The position numbers were made by a program, and so were the translations under genes. From contig UQTJ01000003.1 in NCBI GenBank assembly GCA_900544075.1, positions 69,094 to 133,093 on the forward strand: a DNA stretch of 64,000 bases, given 5' to 3'. This document shows, piece after piece, positions 17,303 through 25,947 of this stretch. The DNA comes from an uncultured Bacteroides sp. (GTDB lineage Bacteria; Bacteroidota; Bacteroidia; Bacteroidales; Bacteroidaceae). The notes below the pieces were generated by a model. It did not search any database. It was not told the origin of the DNA and saw only the letters and a list, made by a program, of their open reading frames with translations. How positions within the stretch are numbered: position 1 is the stretch's first letter; each line of letters begins with the position of its first letter.

Positions 17303-17425
17303 ATGGAAAGTACAAAGAGAATCCCCTTTTTATTTTGTCATTCAGTTTTGCATTACTGCTTCAATGTTGGCACAGCAAACGATTGGAGTAAATACCTTAC
17401 ATAATCGGATGGTTTGTTTTCATTT
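17303..17425 (+). pseudogene. Decayed 5' end of a secreted-protein gene
   Basis: The 432-base gap 17097-17528 is not empty. From ATG 17303 the first codons read MESTKRIPF. A shift of frame then gives a signal-peptide-like run and the cleavage-like segment MLAQQTIGVNTLHNRM before a stop. The segment AQQTIGVNT is typical of the mature start of secreted Bacteroidetes proteins. No single frame is open for more than about 35 codons. I read it as a frameshifted, truncated leftover, or a leader that only looks coding. Confidence 0.4.
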
Positions 17426-17528
17426 TTGAATTTAGAGGTCTTTTAAAATAGGAATCTGATTTTGGAATGTTTACGAGAGAAAATTTTTTAGATTAAATAT
17501 TCAGTAGTAATTTAAAGTTTTTGTTTAT

Positions 17529-19169
17529 ATGAAAAAGAGATTATTGTTAACTTTTTTATCGGTTTTATCTATAATTCCTACTATTAGAGGTCAGGAAATA
17601 GGAGCGAATTTTAATGAATCAATCAGTGAGCCTCTCAAGCAAGTGAATTTATTGAAAAAATCAGGAGTAACTTGGGTTAGAGGTTTTATAGACTTGCCAT
17701 TGCATTTATTGGAAAATGAAGGTGAGGAAGGAAAACAGAAGATAGTGGGGGTAAAAGAAGAAGTGATAAAGAACTATCAGCCAACCTGGGATTTTATACA
17801 GGCAAAAAAAATATTAGGTGATAATGTTCATTTTATTTTAAGTCTTAAAATACCTTTTGAAAGATATGAAGAAGGAGTTCCAAAAGTTGATTCTGAAGAA
17901 AAGAAGCATTTATATAATTGTGTAAAATTATTATTGGAAACTTACGACTTGGCTAAATATATCGATATATTGGTAATGGGAAATGAACCAATGTGGGAAC
18001 ATGAAGGACTTTCTGATGCTGATGATTATTACAAATTTCTGAATGATTTTGCTGATACTTTGACAGAATGGAAAAATGAGAAACATTGGAATTTTGAAAT
18101 TTTTGCCGGTTCGTTAAATAGAACAGCTGAGCTACATAGAGGAAATAAAATCATCCAAAAGGTGATGCAGGTCGTAGAAGACAATGTTAATATTTCAGGT
18201 CTGGATTTGCATGTACATTCCTGGGTAGCTAAACAGGCAGAGGATGATATGAAATGTGCGAGAGAAACTTATCGAATAACAAAAAAGATAATAAGTACAG
18301 AGTTCTCTGTTGTAAATAGTTTTAAACCTAAAGAGACTTTAGGACAATGGGGAACAGCGCATGGTTATCCTTCTACAATGAAACTCTATGAATATTTAAA
18401 TCAGGCACAAACAAGATGTAATCAAGGAAATCCTGTGCCTTACGATGAATTTTTAAGTGTCATTCATAGTTTTGATTGGTATCCAAAACATTGGTATAAA
18501 ACTTTCTATAAAGCATTTAAAAAACATAACGTTTATGCTATAACAGGTAGATTTTCTTGCACTCCCGGAAATTTATATACTGAAAGCACTGTTTTATGGG
18601 ATTTAGGTTCTATATATTCATCTCGTTTTATGGGAACAGGTATTGATGGATTGCAGAATCCAAGTCCTTTGGTTTGGCCTGATTTTATAGAATGTCAGAA
18701 TGGACTTATTATGAAGAATCTTGTTGTTACTCAGAATTCAGTATTCTTTGAATGGGGAAATATGAGTTCTGATAATATTAAATTTAAACTTCAATATTAT
18801 GACAATGAAGACTCTGATATTTCCGAAGGAGATATTCAGGAAAAATACACTTTAATAAAAGGACTTAAACCAAATACTAAATACAAGATATCATTACTTG
18901 ATGGAAATAATCCAGATGAAGTTATTTATACAAGAGATTTTATAACCGCCACATCTATAGAAAGTAATTATAAATCATTGAAAGTTACGGATACAGGTGA
19001 TTATATATTTATAAGTCTGAATAATATTTCAGATGATGTAGAAGGAGTTAAATTCTTTTTGGATGGGGTTGAGATAAGTGAGGTACAGACATCCTTAAAT
19101 GGACAAGAACTAAGTGCTGTTATAAACTATGGTGATGGAACTAATGAAGTAATATATGTAAAGTTGTAA
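17529..19169 (+). CDS. Putative clan GH-A glycoside hydrolase with FN3-like domain
   Basis: 546 residues. A signal peptide (MKKRLLLTFLSVLSIIPTIRG) leads to a TIM-barrel-like region of about 400 residues. It has two well-placed glutamates: E153 in VMGNEPMWE, where clan GH-A enzymes carry the acid/base after Asn, and E258 in ISTEFSVV, a candidate nucleophile. A fibronectin-III-like segment follows (about 400-475, GLKPNTKYKISLLDG), then a small C-terminal sheet domain. I cannot name the GH family. It opens the main PUL operon (next gene 16 bases away) and may be its backbone-cutting enzyme. The sampled line 18001-18060 has only 18/60 G+C, among the lowest in the window. Confidence 0.72.
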   Translation: MKKRLLLTFLSVLSIIPTIRGQEIGANFNESISEPLKQVNLLKKSGVTWVRGFIDLPLHLLENEGEEGKQKIVGVKEEVIKNYQPTWDFIQAKKILGDNVHFILSLKIPFERYEEGVPKVDSEEKKHLYNCVKLLLETYDLAKYIDILVMGNEPMWEHEGLSDADDYYKFLNDFADTLTEWKNEKHWNFEIFAGSLNRTAELHRGNKIIQKVMQVVEDNVNISGLDLHVHSWVAKQAEDDMKCARETYRITKKIISTEFSVVNSFKPKETLGQWGTAHGYPSTMKLYEYLNQAQTRCNQGNPVPYDEFLSVIHSFDWYPKHWYKTFYKAFKKHNVYAITGRFSCTPGNLYTESTVLWDLGSIYSSRFMGTGIDGLQNPSPLVWPDFIECQNGLIMKNLVVTQNSVFFEWGNMSSDNIKFKLQYYDNEDSDISEGDIQEKYTLIKGLKPNTKYKISLLDGNNPDEVIYTRDFITATSIESNYKSLKVTDTGDYIFISLNNISDDVEGVKFFLDGVEISEVQTSLNGQELSAVINYGDGTNEVIYVKL

Positions 19170-19185
19170 TATTAATTGTTTATAT

Positions 19186-19596
19186 ATGAAAAAAATATCT
19201 ACAATATTATTGATATCTGTTTTATTGGTATCTTGTTCTAATGAAATAAAAGTCAAAGTAAACGAAACAGAACGTAACTTTACGGAAATTGTAAATGTGG
19301 GAGTATATTCTCTTGATGGTTCATTTTCATATGAATATGGAGATGACATTCAAATGTCAATTAATAATCAGAAGTTTATATTCAGATTGCAAGAATCGGA
19401 TTTGAGCTCTTATGTAAATATTCAGTTTCAATCTGCATTTAATGCTGCAGGAGAAACAGTTGAACCTGTTTTTGACAAAAAGAATATTACAATAGATTTT
19501 GCCAATCAAAAATTTACTGTAGCTAAAATAGATGCAGGCAAGGTCTGGTTGTCGAGTGAGAAAATTGGTATAGTTCTACCTATGTTTAATAATTGA
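19186..19596 (+). CDS. Small PUL lipoprotein of unknown function
   Basis: 136 residues. The signal ends LLVSCSN (lipid C17), followed by a mostly beta-strand region rich in Asn, Glu and Phe. No family recognised. It has no catalytic motif. It lies between the GH-A-like enzyme (16-base gap) and another small lipoprotein (10-base gap), so it is part of the operon. A role in glycan binding or surface assembly is possible, but this rests only on position. Confidence 0.75.
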   Translation: MKKISTILLISVLLVSCSNEIKVKVNETERNFTEIVNVGVYSLDGSFSYEYGDDIQMSINNQKFIFRLQESDLSSYVNIQFQSAFNAAGETVEPVFDKKNITIDFANQKFTVAKIDAGKVWLSSEKIGIVLPMFNN

Positions 19597-19606
19597 TATT
19601 AATCTT

Positions 19607-19882
19607 ATGAGGAAAATATTTTTTGTATTGGCTGTGGGTATTTTATTTTCTGCTTGCCAAGGAGAAATTTCTGGTTTGACAGAAAATTATGAAAATAACG
19701 GTCTGTCTCAAGATGTGGAAGATAATGTTGAGGTGTCTTTACTGCAATCTGATTTTATTAAATATGATATGACTGATAAATCAGATAGAATATATCAGGT
19801 TGTATTGGAGAAGTCTCATAATGTAAAACGAAATCTGGGATTTCTCTTCGGAGCTTCCAAAGTTAAAGTTGCATTCAGATAA
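19607..19882 (+). CDS. Very small PUL lipoprotein of unknown function
   Basis: 91 residues. The signal ends ILFSACQ (lipid C17), followed by an acidic stretch (ENNGLSQDVEDNVEV) and a basic C-terminus (NVKRNLGFLFGASKVKVAFR). No family recognised. It is too short for an enzyme or a SusE/F-type binding protein; it could be a truncated gene or a small accessory subunit. It is 10 bases after the preceding lipoprotein gene and about 20 before the GH43 gene, in the same operon. Confidence 0.65.
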   Translation: MRKIFFVLAVGILFSACQGEISGLTENYENNGLSQDVEDNVEVSLLQSDFIKYDMTDKSDRIYQVVLEKSHNVKRNLGFLFGASKVKVAFR

Positions 19883-19901
19883 CTAAATTATGTATATACA
19901 G

Positions 19902-20846
19902 ATGAAAAGGATAATTTTTTTTATAATATTATTGAATATCATACACGGTTCATTTTCCAAAAATATCAATGAAATATTTTTGGCCGATCCTACTGTTTAT
20001 TTTGAAGGTGGTAAATATTATCTGACAGGTACATATAGTGCTGATCCGGTAAAATTTGTAGTATATGAATCCGATAATCTTTTAGAATGGGAGGAAAAAG
20101 GATTATTGTTGATGAAAGGTGATGATACATTTGGAGAAAAAGGTTTTTGGGCACCGCAAATATTTAAAGATGATAATAGGTACTTTTTGACATATACGGC
20201 GAACGAGCAGACTTGTTTGTCGGAATCCGGAAAACTTTCGGGACCATATAAGCAGAAAGAAATCGGACCTATAGATTCTTCAGCAAAGAACATAGATTCT
20301 TATCTGTTTAAAGATGATGATGGTAAATATTATCTTTATCATGTACGTTTCAATAAAGGAAACTATATTTGGGTTGCAGAATTTGATATTCAAAACGGTA
20401 AAATAAAAAAAGAAACTTTGAAAAGATGTTTTGTGAATACACAAGCATGGGAAAATACTCAAAGCTATAAATCAGCTCCAGTTATGGAAGGTCCTACCGT
20501 GATAAAAATTGATAAGATGTATTACTTGTTTTATTCTGCCAATCATTTTATGAGTCGGGATTATGCAGTAGGATATGCTGTTTCAGAATCACCATTTGGT
20601 CCGTGGAAGAAATATTCGGGAAATCCGGTTATACACAGAAGTATAGTAGGAGAGAATGGTTCCGGTCATGGAGATATATTTAGAAATGAAAAAGGTGAAT
20701 ATCATTATGTATATCATGTGCATAATAATGATTCAACTGTTAATCCAAGAAAGACAAGAATTGTAAAACTTAATGTGGTTAAACAGAATGGTTTCTTGAA
20801 TTTTTCGGTATTAAAGGGTAGTGTAATTAAACCTCAAGTAAAATAA
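19902..20846 (+). CDS. GH43-like five-bladed beta-propeller glycosidase (PUL)
   Basis: About 314 residues with a signal peptide (MKRIIFFIILLNIIHGSFS). The GH43/clan-F catalytic triad is visible: base Asp in FLADPTVYFEGGKYYLTGT, pKa-modulating Asp in NIDSYLFKDDDGKYYLYH, and acid Glu in VMEGPTVIKIDKMYYLFYS. Each lies at the start of a propeller blade, as usual. GH43 enzymes release arabinofuranose, xylose or galactose; the specificity here is not readable. A start at 19890 is possible, but the ATG at 19902 gives the better signal peptide. It is followed directly by the first SusC gene. Confidence 0.86.
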   Translation: MKRIIFFIILLNIIHGSFSKNINEIFLADPTVYFEGGKYYLTGTYSADPVKFVVYESDNLLEWEEKGLLLMKGDDTFGEKGFWAPQIFKDDNRYFLTYTANEQTCLSESGKLSGPYKQKEIGPIDSSAKNIDSYLFKDDDGKYYLYHVRFNKGNYIWVAEFDIQNGKIKKETLKRCFVNTQAWENTQSYKSAPVMEGPTVIKIDKMYYLFYSANHFMSRDYAVGYAVSESPFGPWKKYSGNPVIHRSIVGENGSGHGDIFRNEKGEYHYVYHVHNNDSTVNPRKTRIVKLNVVKQNGFLNFSVLKGSVIKPQVK

Positions 20847-20876
20847 TGAAATTTGTTAACAATTAAAAGCGCATTT

Positions 20877-23800
20877 ATGAAAGAAAAGAGACTTTATCTT
20901 CTGTTCTTTTGTTTTTGTTGTTCGTTTTTGTTTATGCAGAATATATATGGACAACAAAATACATGGAGTGGAAAGATTATTGATGCTACAACAAATGAGC
21001 CTCTAATAGGGGTTAGTATTTTGATTAAAGAATCTTCAACGGGAACAGTGAGTGATTTCGATGGAAACTTTACGTTTGGAGGAAATATCGGTAATACAGT
21101 TTCAATAACTTATGTCGGTTATAAACCGTTAGAGATTAAATTAACAGGCAAATATGATTTAGGTATTATTAAATTACGTGAAGATTCAGAAACGCTTGAA
21201 GAGGTCGTAGTTGTAGGATATGGTGTACAAAAGAAGGCCTCAAGTGTTGGATCAATTACATCTACCAAGGGAGATGACCTTCTAAAGGTAGGTAGTGTTA
21301 ACTCTGTGTCAGAAGCATTACAGGGGCAAATGCCTGGTGTCATATCAATAAATTCTACCTCTAAGCCGGGTGCAGATCAGGCATCTTTATTCATTAGAGG
21401 TAAGGCAACGTGGGGTGATGCTTCTCCTTTGGTATTGATAGATGGTATAGAACGTAATTTCAACGATGTTGATGTTAATGAGATAGAATCTATATCTGTG
21501 CTTAAAGATGCGTCGGCAACTGCTGTTTACGGTGTAAAAGGTGCGAATGGTGTCATACTTCTTACTACAAAACGTGGTAAAGAACAGAAACCATCCATTT
21601 CTTTTTCATCAAACTTTGGATTTAAACAAACATCAGCAGCACCGGAATTTGCTGATTATCTTACTTCTATATCACAGTATAATAAAGCTCAAGCAAATGA
21701 CGGTACATGGAATCTGGTTCCTGAATCAACAATTTCTGCATGGAGGAATGCATATGCTACAGGCAATTATGGACCATATAATGATGTCTTTCCGGAGGTT
21801 GACTGGTGGGATGAGATTGTTAAAAATGTAGGTTATCAACAGAATTATAATATTAATGTACGTGGTGGTACAAAGATTATGTCCTATTTTGTTTCTTTAG
21901 GTTATCTATATGATGGAGATATATTTGACACAAAACAACAGAATGGGTATGATCCGAGCTTTTATTATAGAAGATATAACTGGAGAAGCAATTTTGATTT
22001 TAATATAACAAAATCAACCAAATTGTCTGTTAATGTAGCCGGTAAAATGGGATATCAAAATCAGCCTGCTTATAGAGAAGGTGATAATGACCAGTATTTT
22101 ATTGGAACATTGTTGGCTGCTCCATCAAATGAATTCCCTATCAAGTATTCAGACGGAGTATGGGGTGATGGTGCTTCGCAGGATAAGAATCCTATGGTTT
22201 CATTGTATGATACCGGTAGCAGAACCTATAAATCTTATCAGGGATTTTATGATTTTATATTAGAGCAAAAACTCGATTTCATAACTAAAGGTTTGTCTTT
22301 TAAGGCTTCTTTATCTTATACAAATTATTCAAACTGGGCTTCAGAGATTGTTAGAGGAAAAATTTTGGGAAATGATGATTTGAATTCTTTGTGGTCGATT
22401 GTAAGAAATTATAGGGAATATGATTATGCAAATCCAATATATAATGAAGATGGAAGCATATCTTACAACTATACGACTAAAAGATATCCAAGCGATGTTG
22501 CACCCGGCGATTTGCCATTAGCCGGTTCCTACGATATGTTTGATGGTTATGGGCGTAAGTTATACTATGAACTTGCAGTAAATTATGCGCGTACTTTTGG
22601 AGATCATTCTGTGACAGGTTTATTGTTGTTCAATAGAAAAATGAACGAAACTACTACAACAAATGTAATGGATTTTCCTGCATATGAAGAAGATTGGGTC
22701 GGAAGGGTTACATATAACTGGAAAGAACGTTATTTGGCTGAATTCAATGGCGCTTATACCGGTTCTGAAAAATTTGCACCAGGAAAGCGTTTCGGCTTCT
22801 TCCCTTCAGCATCCATAGGTTGGAGAATTAGCGAAGAGCCATTTGTTAAAGAAATAACAAAGGGTGTATTATCAAATTTAAAGGTCAGGTATTCATATGG
22901 AGAAGTAGGTAGTGATAAAGGTGCATCACGTTTTAATTATATTCAGAGTTTTGAACAGATAGATGGTAATGCCCAATTTGGTCTTAATCAGACGACAAAC
23001 TGGGGACCTCTATATAAAGAAGGAAAGCTTGCCGATCCAAACTCAACATGGGAAAGAGCTGTAAAACAGAACTTAGGAGTAGAAATCGGACTTTGGAGTA
23101 AATTGAATATAACATTAGACTTTTTTGACGAGAAAAGAGACGGTATCCTTATGGAACGTAGAACTGTTCCTTCATGGGGTGACAGTGGAATCGCTTTTCC
23201 TCAGGTTAATTTGGGTAAAACCAAAAATCATGGTATGGAGCTTGATATCTCATGGAATGACAGGATAAATAAGTTTAATTATTATGCGAAATTTAATTTT
23301 GCTACAAGTGAAAGTAGAATAGTATTTAAAGATGATCCTATAAATGAATACGATTATAACAAGGATGCGGGAAAATCTATCGGGTATGTAAAAAAATATT
23401 TAGCAACCGGTAACTTCCAGTCGTTGGACGATATTTATAATTCAGCTCAGTCATTAATAACAAATGGTAGACATAATACTTTGATACCGGGAGATTTGTA
23501 TTATATTGACTATAACGGTGACGGCTTTATTGATGTTAATGATAAAGTCCCTGTTAGCCAACTTAATTATCCTTTGACGACCATGGGGTTGACATTAGGA
23601 GGAGAATATAAAGGATTTGGTTTTAATATGTTGTGGTATGGAGCCTTAGGTGTATATAAAGAAGCTATTTCTGCTTACTTATGGGATTTCCCAAGTTCAA
23701 ATATAAAGGCGCAGCCTAATACTTACGATTGCTGGTCACCCGATGATCCGCTTCAGGAAGGACCTGTTAGACCAAGTTTACATTTGCAAAAAGCATATAA

Positions 23801-24047
23801 TTCGGTAGAAAGTACATATACTTATACAGACCATTCATATTTGAGGTTGAAAAATATAGAGGTTAATTATAGTTTCCCAAAGAAATGGTTATCTCCTTTG
23901 AGATTGTCTAAATTACAGATTTATGTAAATGGTTCTAACTTACTTACATTCTCAAAGGCTGATTATAGAAGAGACCCGGAAACAGGAGGACAAAATGTAT
24001 ATCCAATGGTTAAACGTTATAATATAGGTTTTAGATTAGGTTTATAA
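20877..24047 (+). CDS. SusC/RagA-family TonB-dependent outer-membrane transporter 1
   Basis: 1056 residues. A signal peptide, then a carboxypeptidase-D-like regulatory domain (about 25-105, WSGKIIDATTNEPLIGVSILI), a TonB-box-like VVVVGYG, a plug (LQGQMPGVISI, IRGKATWGDASPLVLIDG, VLKDASATAVYGVKGANGVI) and the beta-barrel ending RYNIGFRLGL. It imports oligosaccharides into the periplasm with its SusD lid. An in-frame TTG at 20853 is rejected in favour of ATG 20877, which starts a proper signal peptide. It pairs with the SusD 14 bases downstream. Length and domain order are standard. Confidence 0.96.
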   Translation: MKEKRLYLLFFCFCCSFLFMQNIYGQQNTWSGKIIDATTNEPLIGVSILIKESSTGTVSDFDGNFTFGGNIGNTVSITYVGYKPLEIKLTGKYDLGIIKLREDSETLEEVVVVGYGVQKKASSVGSITSTKGDDLLKVGSVNSVSEALQGQMPGVISINSTSKPGADQASLFIRGKATWGDASPLVLIDGIERNFNDVDVNEIESISVLKDASATAVYGVKGANGVILLTTKRGKEQKPSISFSSNFGFKQTSAAPEFADYLTSISQYNKAQANDGTWNLVPESTISAWRNAYATGNYGPYNDVFPEVDWWDEIVKNVGYQQNYNINVRGGTKIMSYFVSLGYLYDGDIFDTKQQNGYDPSFYYRRYNWRSNFDFNITKSTKLSVNVAGKMGYQNQPAYREGDNDQYFIGTLLAAPSNEFPIKYSDGVWGDGASQDKNPMVSLYDTGSRTYKSYQGFYDFILEQKLDFITKGLSFKASLSYTNYSNWASEIVRGKILGNDDLNSLWSIVRNYREYDYANPIYNEDGSISYNYTTKRYPSDVAPGDLPLAGSYDMFDGYGRKLYYELAVNYARTFGDHSVTGLLLFNRKMNETTTTNVMDFPAYEEDWVGRVTYNWKERYLAEFNGAYTGSEKFAPGKRFGFFPSASIGWRISEEPFVKEITKGVLSNLKVRYSYGEVGSDKGASRFNYIQSFEQIDGNAQFGLNQTTNWGPLYKEGKLADPNSTWERAVKQNLGVEIGLWSKLNITLDFFDEKRDGILMERRTVPSWGDSGIAFPQVNLGKTKNHGMELDISWNDRINKFNYYAKFNFATSESRIVFKDDPINEYDYNKDAGKSIGYVKKYLATGNFQSLDDIYNSAQSLITNGRHNTLIPGDLYYIDYNGDGFIDVNDKVPVSQLNYPLTTMGLTLGGEYKGFGFNMLWYGALGVYKEAISAYLWDFPSSNIKAQPNTYDCWSPDDPLQEGPVRPSLHLQKAYNSVESTYTYTDHSYLRLKNIEVNYSFPKKWLSPLRLSKLQIYVNGSNLLTFSKADYRRDPETGGQNVYPMVKRYNIGFRLGL

Positions 24048-24061
24048 TAAAATTGATTGAT

Positions 24062-25930
24062 ATGAAAAGATTAACATATTATATTACAGTCCTATTGCTT
24101 GGCTTTTATTTTACAAGTTGTGAGGATTATCTTGATAAATCTCCAGATGACGGATTGAGTGAGGAGGATATCTATAAAGATTATGACTCTTTAAGAGGGT
24201 TTATGGATAGAATATTTAAAGATGGTAGTATTCTGATTTATAATTATGGTATAAATGAGTACGAAAATGTAACAATTAGTATAGGAAATTTATCAGATGA
24301 ATATGCTTCTGTACGTGATATGGCACCATCTCAATTTGTAAATAATGGTAACTGGTTGGAAAATGCCGGAACGCGTTTTGAAATAGGCAGTAAGGGGGCT
24401 ACTGCAATAGGTAGAGCTTATACCGGACTACGTATAGTAAATAGAGTTATAAACGGTATAGATAAAGTAAATGATATAACTCAGGAACAATATAATAAAC
24501 TTCTTGGACAAGCGTATTTTTTGAGAGCTTATTTTTATTTTGAATTGATAAAAAGGTATGGAGGAATGCCAAAATTTGATCAATTATGGGGTGCCTCTGA
24601 TGATTTCGATATTCCAAGAATGACATATCTGGAATCAAATGAGTGGATGCAGGATGATTTGGATAAAGCAATAGAATTACTTCCTGAGAGTTGGCCTGAG
24701 TCAGAGCATGGTCGTCCGGATAAAGTTTCTGCACTTGCACTTAAGACTATGACTCAGGTGTATGCTTGCAGTCCTTTGATGCAAAACGATTTAAATACTA
24801 TAGAGGATAAAGGATATAATACAGCTTTGGCTGCAGAGGCTGCTGTAACTGCACAGAAAACGATAGACATGATAAATAATCATTCATATTACAGACTGAT
24901 GGAACAATCAGAATATCGAAGTATATATCTTATGCCAAACAGTAATCAGTTTGCACAACCGGAGTATTTGTGGTTTCACAGATGGCATCCAGGAAACTGG
25001 TCTGCTTTTGTCAGAGCTCAATGGTTAACCCAACCTTATGATGATAAAACCGGTGGAGAAGGTACACCATACAATGCTCCTACTCAAAACATGGTAGATA
25101 TGTTTGAAAGACAAGGAGAAGATGGTTATTATTACCCTATTTCAGATTCTCGATCAGGATATGATGCTGTTAAAGGTACTGATCCGTATTCAAAAAGAGA
25201 TCCGCGTCTTGCTAACAATATACTTGTTCCCGGTGAAGCATGGGGAAAAGATAAGTCCGGTAATCAATATTACATTACTACATATTCAGGAGGATATTCC
25301 GAGAATTTTATTGCAGTAACACCTGTAACTCAAGGTGGACAACAAACAGGTTATATGTGTAAAAAATTTATCTGGCCGGAAGCAACTATGACATTGTATG
25401 GAGCTGCTGGATTTAATCTTTATAGGTTAGTTTCTGTATATATCAGAGTCGCTCAAGTATATTTGGATATGGCAGAAGCTTCATATGAGGCTACAGGCAA
25501 TCCGGATAAACTCGTTCCGGGATGTTCATTGACGGCACGTCAGGCTCTAAACGTTATAAGAAACCGTGCCGGAATAGGTGATTTGCCGGAAGGTGTTGAT
25601 TTCAGAGAAGCTTATCGTCGTGAGCGAGCAGTTGAACTAATGTTCGAAGGACACAGATGGTATGATATAAGAAGATGGATGATAGCAGAAGATTTGTTTA
25701 GTGAACCTAATCCGATAAAAGGAGTTAAAGCGACACCTATAAATCATAGTTATTCACCGGATCAACTTATCAAAGCCGAGGCCTGCAAATATAAATTGAC
25801 AGACTTTGTATATGATTATATTTCACTTACCTCTGAGGTGAGAGTTTTCAATAAAAGAAACTATTGGTATCCATTACCAAAGGATGAAGTTGCTTCATTG
25901 AATAATTTGCAACAAAATCCAGGTTGGTAA
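24062..25930 (+). CDS. SusD/RagB-family glycan-binding lipoprotein 1
   Basis: 622 residues. The signal ends FYFTSCEDYLDKSPDD: lipid C20 followed by acidic residues, the Bacteroides surface-export signal, so it should sit on the cell surface as the lid of SusC 1. The TPR-like helical segments LGQAYFLRAYFYFELIKRYGG and RRERAVELMFEGHRWYDIRRW are the SusD hallmarks, and the C-terminus KDEVASLNNLQQNPGW is typical. ATG 24062 is chosen over a TTG nine bases earlier. The bound sugar cannot be read. Confidence 0.96.
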   Translation: MKRLTYYITVLLLGFYFTSCEDYLDKSPDDGLSEEDIYKDYDSLRGFMDRIFKDGSILIYNYGINEYENVTISIGNLSDEYASVRDMAPSQFVNNGNWLENAGTRFEIGSKGATAIGRAYTGLRIVNRVINGIDKVNDITQEQYNKLLGQAYFLRAYFYFELIKRYGGMPKFDQLWGASDDFDIPRMTYLESNEWMQDDLDKAIELLPESWPESEHGRPDKVSALALKTMTQVYACSPLMQNDLNTIEDKGYNTALAAEAAVTAQKTIDMINNHSYYRLMEQSEYRSIYLMPNSNQFAQPEYLWFHRWHPGNWSAFVRAQWLTQPYDDKTGGEGTPYNAPTQNMVDMFERQGEDGYYYPISDSRSGYDAVKGTDPYSKRDPRLANNILVPGEAWGKDKSGNQYYITTYSGGYSENFIAVTPVTQGGQQTGYMCKKFIWPEATMTLYGAAGFNLYRLVSVYIRVAQVYLDMAEASYEATGNPDKLVPGCSLTARQALNVIRNRAGIGDLPEGVDFREAYRRERAVELMFEGHRWYDIRRWMIAEDLFSEPNPIKGVKATPINHSYSPDQLIKAEACKYKLTDFVYDYISLTSEVRVFNKRNYWYPLPKDEVASLNNLQQNPGW

Positions 25931-25947
25931 ATAAATATGATAAAAGT

